Shown here: positions 61,378 through 64,000 of the stretch, one piece after another | Position numbering within the stretch: the stretch's first letter is position 1 | Layout: every line of letters begins with the position of its first letter | Assembly (NCBI RefSeq): GCF_009707325.1 | Contig: NZ_CP046103.1 | Coordinates: 5,246,808 to 5,310,807, forward strand | Source of the DNA: Pseudomonas sp. IB20 | Lineage (GTDB): Bacteria > Pseudomonadota > Gammaproteobacteria > Pseudomonadales > Pseudomonadaceae | Length of the DNA: 64,000 nucleotides | Direction: 5' to 3' | The notes under the pieces: generated by a model | The model's input: the letters and a program-made list of their open reading frames with translations, nothing else | Told to the model about the DNA's origin: nothing | Database searches by the model: none | Translations under genes and position numbers: made by a program

Positions 61378-63057
61378 CTACGCCGCAGCTTTGGTAGCCG
61401 CTTCGATTTTACGCGTGATGTACCACTGTTGAGAGATCGACAACACGTTGTTGACCACCCAGTACAGCACCAGACCGGCTGGGAACCACAGGAAGAAGAA
61501 GGTGAAGATGATTGGCATCATTTTCATTACCTTGGCCTGCATCGGATCCGGCGGAGTCGGGTTCAAGCGCTGCTGGATGAACATGGTCGCGCCCATGATG
61601 ATCGGCAGGATAAAGAACGGGTCTTTGATCGACAGGTCAGTTATCCACAGCATGAACGGAGCCTGGCGCATTTCCACGCTTTCCAGGAGAACCCAGTACA
61701 GCGACAGGAACACGGGCATCTGTACCAGAATCGGCAAGCATCCACCCAGCGGGTTGATCTTCTCTTTCTTGTACAGCTCCATCATGGCCTGCGACATTTT
61801 CTGCCGGTCATCACCATGTTGCTCTTTCAGAGCGGCCAGTTTCGGCGCCACAGCACGCATGCGCGCCATCGACTTGTAGCTGGCTGCCGACAGAGGGAAG
61901 AAGATCCCTTTGATCAGCATGGTCAGGAAGATGATCGAGAAACCCCAGTTACCGACGATGCTGTGGATATGTTGCAGCAGCCAGAAGATCGGCTGGGCAA
62001 TGAACCACAGAATGCCGTAATCCACAGTCAGTTCGAGGCCTGGGGACAACTCTTTCAGTACAGCCTGGCTTTTCGGGCCGGCATACAGCGTGGCGCTGGT
62101 TTCAGCCTTGGCACCTGGCGCGACGGTCAACGCCGGGCCAGTAAAACCAATGATGTAGTTGCCTTGGCTGTCTTTGCGGGTTTGAACCAGGTTGGCTTCA
62201 CCCTTGTTCGGGATCCATGCGGTCACGAAGTAGTGTTGCAACCAGGCAACCCAGCCGCCTTGTACAGTCTCTTTCAGCGAGCCCTTGTCGATATCTTTCA
62301 TCGACACTTTTTTGTACGGCTCGCCACTTGTCCACAGGGCTGCGCCCAGGTAAGTCGCGGTGCCGGTGGCGGTGCTGGAAGAAGGATCGGCACTGTTGTC
62401 ACGCTTGAGCTGGGCAAACAGGTTGCCCGTCCACGGTTTGGCGCTTTCGTTGTCGATCAGGTAAGTGACCTTCAAATCGTACAAACCACGGGTGAAGCTG
62501 AAACGTTTGATGTAGTTGACGCCGTCCTGACTGAATTTCAGGTCAACATTCAGCTGGTTCTGGCCATCAGCCAGTTGATAAGTCTTCTGTTCGGTCGAAT
62601 AAACCGGACGACCGGTAGCACGAGCATCCGGACCGTCAGTGCCGGTCAGGCCACTTTGTGCCAGATAAGTACGTTCACCACCGTTGTCGAACAGTTGGAA
62701 CGGTACATCTGGATGGTCTTGACGACGTGGATACAGCGGCAGTTTCAACTGCGCGATATCACCACCTTGTGGGTCGATAGCCAGGTCGAGCACATCCGTT
62801 TTCACGTGGATGAGGTCTTTGTTGGTGACCACTGGCGTTTCTAGAGGGGCGCTTGTCTCGCCATTCGCGCTGGGAACATCGGCACTCGCGGACGCATTGT
62901 TACCCAGCGGGGTGTCCGGAATAGCCGGCGCAGCCTGATTGGTAGCAACATTCTGAGTCGGCAGGGCAGCTTGGCCGTAGTCCTGGTTCCACTTAAGAAC
63001 CATGACGTAGGACACGATTGCCAGGGCGACGATCAGGATCGTGCGTTTAATATCCAT
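61378..63057 (-). CDS. yidC: Membrane protein insertase YidC
   Basis: The product is a 559-residue Oxa1-family insertase. The N-terminal helix (TILIVALAIVSYVMVLKW) is followed by a roughly 300-residue periplasmic P1 domain and the five-helix insertase core. Core segments include IIFLTMLIKGIFFPLSAASY, QMSQAMMELYKKEKI-type charged hairpin, GGCLPILVQMPVFLSLYWV and FFLWFPAGLVLYWVVNN. It inserts membrane proteins alone or with SecYEG. It follows yidD by 2 bases. Confidence 0.97.
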   Translation of the reverse strand: MDIKRTILIVALAIVSYVMVLKWNQDYGQAALPTQNVATNQAAPAIPDTPLGNNASASADVPSANGETSAPLETPVVTNKDLIHVKTDVLDLAIDPQGGDIAQLKLPLYPRRQDHPDVPFQLFDNGGERTYLAQSGLTGTDGPDARATGRPVYSTEQKTYQLADGQNQLNVDLKFSQDGVNYIKRFSFTRGLYDLKVTYLIDNESAKPWTGNLFAQLKRDNSADPSSSTATGTATYLGAALWTSGEPYKKVSMKDIDKGSLKETVQGGWVAWLQHYFVTAWIPNKGEANLVQTRKDSQGNYIIGFTGPALTVAPGAKAETSATLYAGPKSQAVLKELSPGLELTVDYGILWFIAQPIFWLLQHIHSIVGNWGFSIIFLTMLIKGIFFPLSAASYKSMARMRAVAPKLAALKEQHGDDRQKMSQAMMELYKKEKINPLGGCLPILVQMPVFLSLYWVLLESVEMRQAPFMLWITDLSIKDPFFILPIIMGATMFIQQRLNPTPPDPMQAKVMKMMPIIFTFFFLWFPAGLVLYWVVNNVLSISQQWYITRKIEAATKAAA

Positions 63058-63059
63058 GA

Positions 63060-63305
63060 TTACTCGGCCATCGAAGAAGAACGGGAGGTAGGGATAGGCG
63101 GAACCGGGTCATAACCACCGGGATTCCACGGATGACAGCGGCCTAAACGACGAAAGGCCAGCCAGCCACCGCGCAGAAGACCATGATTTTCTATGGCCTC
63201 TAACGCGTAGCAGGAACAACTGGGGTAGAAACGACAGTGGTCAGCCATCAGAGGACTAATGGCATAGCGGTAAAACTGGATCGGAACGAGGGCCAGTTTA
63301 CGCAT
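63060..63305 (-). CDS. yidD: Membrane protein insertion efficiency factor YidD
   Basis: The product is an 81-residue small protein with the family signature FYRYAISPL, CRFYPSCSCYALEAIENHG and RCHPWNPGGYDPVP. It is thought to assist YidC-dependent insertion. It overlaps the 3' end of rnpA by 8 bases and precedes yidC, the conserved order. Confidence 0.95.
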   Translation of the reverse strand: MRKLALVPIQFYRYAISPLMADHCRFYPSCSCYALEAIENHGLLRGGWLAFRRLGRCHPWNPGGYDPVPPIPTSRSSSMAE

Positions 63306-63705
63306 TGGTGCTGTCTACCCCTACAGTTTCGGTGCTGACTGCTGGTGCTGGCTTGTTGGTACGCGCCAAACGTTTCCAGAGCTTGCCGAAATGCTGAATC
63401 AATTCGGGGTTTTCTACGTCCCCCAAGCCTTTGCGCGCGACGATAACAATATCCCAACCAATCAGAGTTTCCTGGTGGAGGCGAAACGATTCGCGCATCA
63501 GACGCTTGAGGCGATTGCGCTCAACGGAGAGCTTTACGCTCTTCTTGCCGATCACCAACCCGAGACGGGGGTGATCCAGATCGTTGTTACGCGCAAGGAG
63601 CAGGAGATTTTTCCCCGGAACCTTGCCGGTGGGGGAGTCAAAGACTGCCTTGAAATGCCGGGGGGTTAGCAGACGCTTTTCCCGACTGAAGTCCTGACTC
63701 ACCAC
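63298..63705 (-). CDS. rnpA: Ribonuclease P protein component
   Basis: The product is a 135-residue basic protein that with the M1 RNA matures tRNA 5' ends. The family signature is KLSVERNRLKRLMRESFRLH, and the N-terminus SREKRLLTPRHFKAVFDSP is typical. The start is taken as GTG 63705 (N-terminus VSQDFSREKR); a second GTG follows at 63702. Farther upstream in-frame codons run antisense-free into rpmH and are rejected. It is 13 bases after rpmH. Confidence 0.93.
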   Translation of the reverse strand: MVSQDFSREKRLLTPRHFKAVFDSPTGKVPGKNLLLLARNNDLDHPRLGLVIGKKSVKLSVERNRLKRLMRESFRLHQETLIGWDIVIVARKGLGDVENPELIQHFGKLWKRLARTNKPAPAVSTETVGVDSTNA

Positions 63706-63718
63706 CAGTACCGGATTA

Positions 63719-63853
63719 TCAAACTGCCAGACGCGCACGACCTTTGGCGCGGCGACGCGACAGGACAGCACGGCCGTTCTTGGTAGCCATGCGAGCACGG
63801 AAGCCGTGAGTACGGGCGCGTTTGATGGTGCTTGGTTGGAAAGTACGTTTCAT
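63719..63853 (-). CDS. rpmH: 50S ribosomal protein L34
   Basis: The product is the 44-residue ribosomal protein L34. It begins MKRTFQPSTIKRARTHGF and ends RRRAKGRARLAV, matching the universal pattern. First gene of the rpmH-rnpA-yidD-yidC operon. The promoter should lie in the following 150 bases toward dnaA. Confidence 0.97.
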   Translation of the reverse strand: MKRTFQPSTIKRARTHGFRARMATKNGRAVLSRRRAKGRARLAV

Positions 63854-64000
63854 GGCGTTGTTACCTGGTTCGTCCACAACGGGCCGGAATGGCCCCCGTT
63901 TTAAGAGACCGGCGATTCTAGAGAAAGCAAGCCTCTAGGTCAATTTCCAACCAGCTTTTCCTTTAATTAGTTCTTCGCAGGCATTCCGGCCTTTTCTTCG
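63854..64000. other. Start of the rpmH-dnaA intergenic region
   Basis: About 150 bases beyond rpmH to the window end contain no gene and should carry the rpmH promoter and the edge of the oriC region known between rpmH and dnaA in Pseudomonas. I saw no DnaA box in this short piece. Confidence 0.5.

Noticed and set aside
62795..62815. Second parS-like word around TTTTCACGTGGATGA in yidC
   Set aside because: Only the CACGTG centre and a few flanking bases match; the palindrome fails at the arms.

Overview
The window is a gene-dense, high-GC stretch whose order rpmH-rnpA-yidD-yidC-mnmE-mnmG-rsmG-parA-parB-atpIBEFHAGDC-glmU-glmR-glmS is the classic left flank of the Pseudomonas origin of replication. 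Protein sequences, REP/REPIN elements built on a GTGGGAGC head, and the accessory gene content point to the Pseudomonas fluorescens group (inference; no database search was possible). dnaA itself should lie just past the right end.

Layout. 1-5.5 kb: a Tim44-like membrane protein, an SMI1/KNR4 protein, a CPA2 cation/proton antiporter, an acyl-CoA thioesterase, pyridoxal kinase pdxY and a DUF3301 protein. 5.5-16.3 kb: a zinc-starvation island. Two divergent clusters around palindromic Zur-type operators hold two COG0523 GTPases (one zigA), DUF1826, the zinc-finger-less dksA2, a small exported protein, a zinc amidase broken by a stop codon, the alternative GTP cyclohydrolase folE2, a znuCBA-type ABC importer, and back-up copies of hisI (with an apparent frameshift near its start), gamma-carbonic anhydrase and dihydroorotase. 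16.3-21.8 kb: DUF3617 protein, cardiolipin synthase, cyclopropane fatty acid synthase, and a bufferin (bufA-bufB-bufC) metallophore cluster. 21.8-27.7 kb: a second likely Zur-linked operon with a metal P-type ATPase (HmtA type) and three SPFH/HflKC-like membrane proteins, one with a histidine-rich N-terminus. 28-33.7 kb: a six-gene phospholipid operon resembling E. coli ynbABCD with an added acyltransferase and a small membrane protein. 33.7-43.1 kb: an Lrp/LysE-type exporter pair, then a bacterial alpha-2-macroglobulin overlapping penicillin-binding protein 1C.

43.1-64 kb is core: a relic of an IS3-type transposase sits beside the glmS attTn7 position, followed by amino-sugar synthesis (glmS, its DeoR-type regulator, glmU), the complete F1Fo ATP synthase operon, chromosome partition genes, tRNA-modification genes mnmG/mnmE, and the yidC-yidD-rnpA-rpmH block. 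All of this is read on the minus strand, i.e. away from the presumed origin.

The observations most worth follow-up are: the disrupted amidase and hisI genes inside the zinc island; the unstudied exported protein sharing an operator with dksA2; the P-type ATPase/SPFH operon; the ynb-like lipid operon; a cluster of DnaA boxes next to an AT-rich stretch between mnmG and mnmE; at least 22 perfect TTATCCACA nonamers across the window; and a perfect 14-bp parS core inside folE2. I saw no tRNA, rRNA, CRISPR array, prophage or intact insertion sequence.
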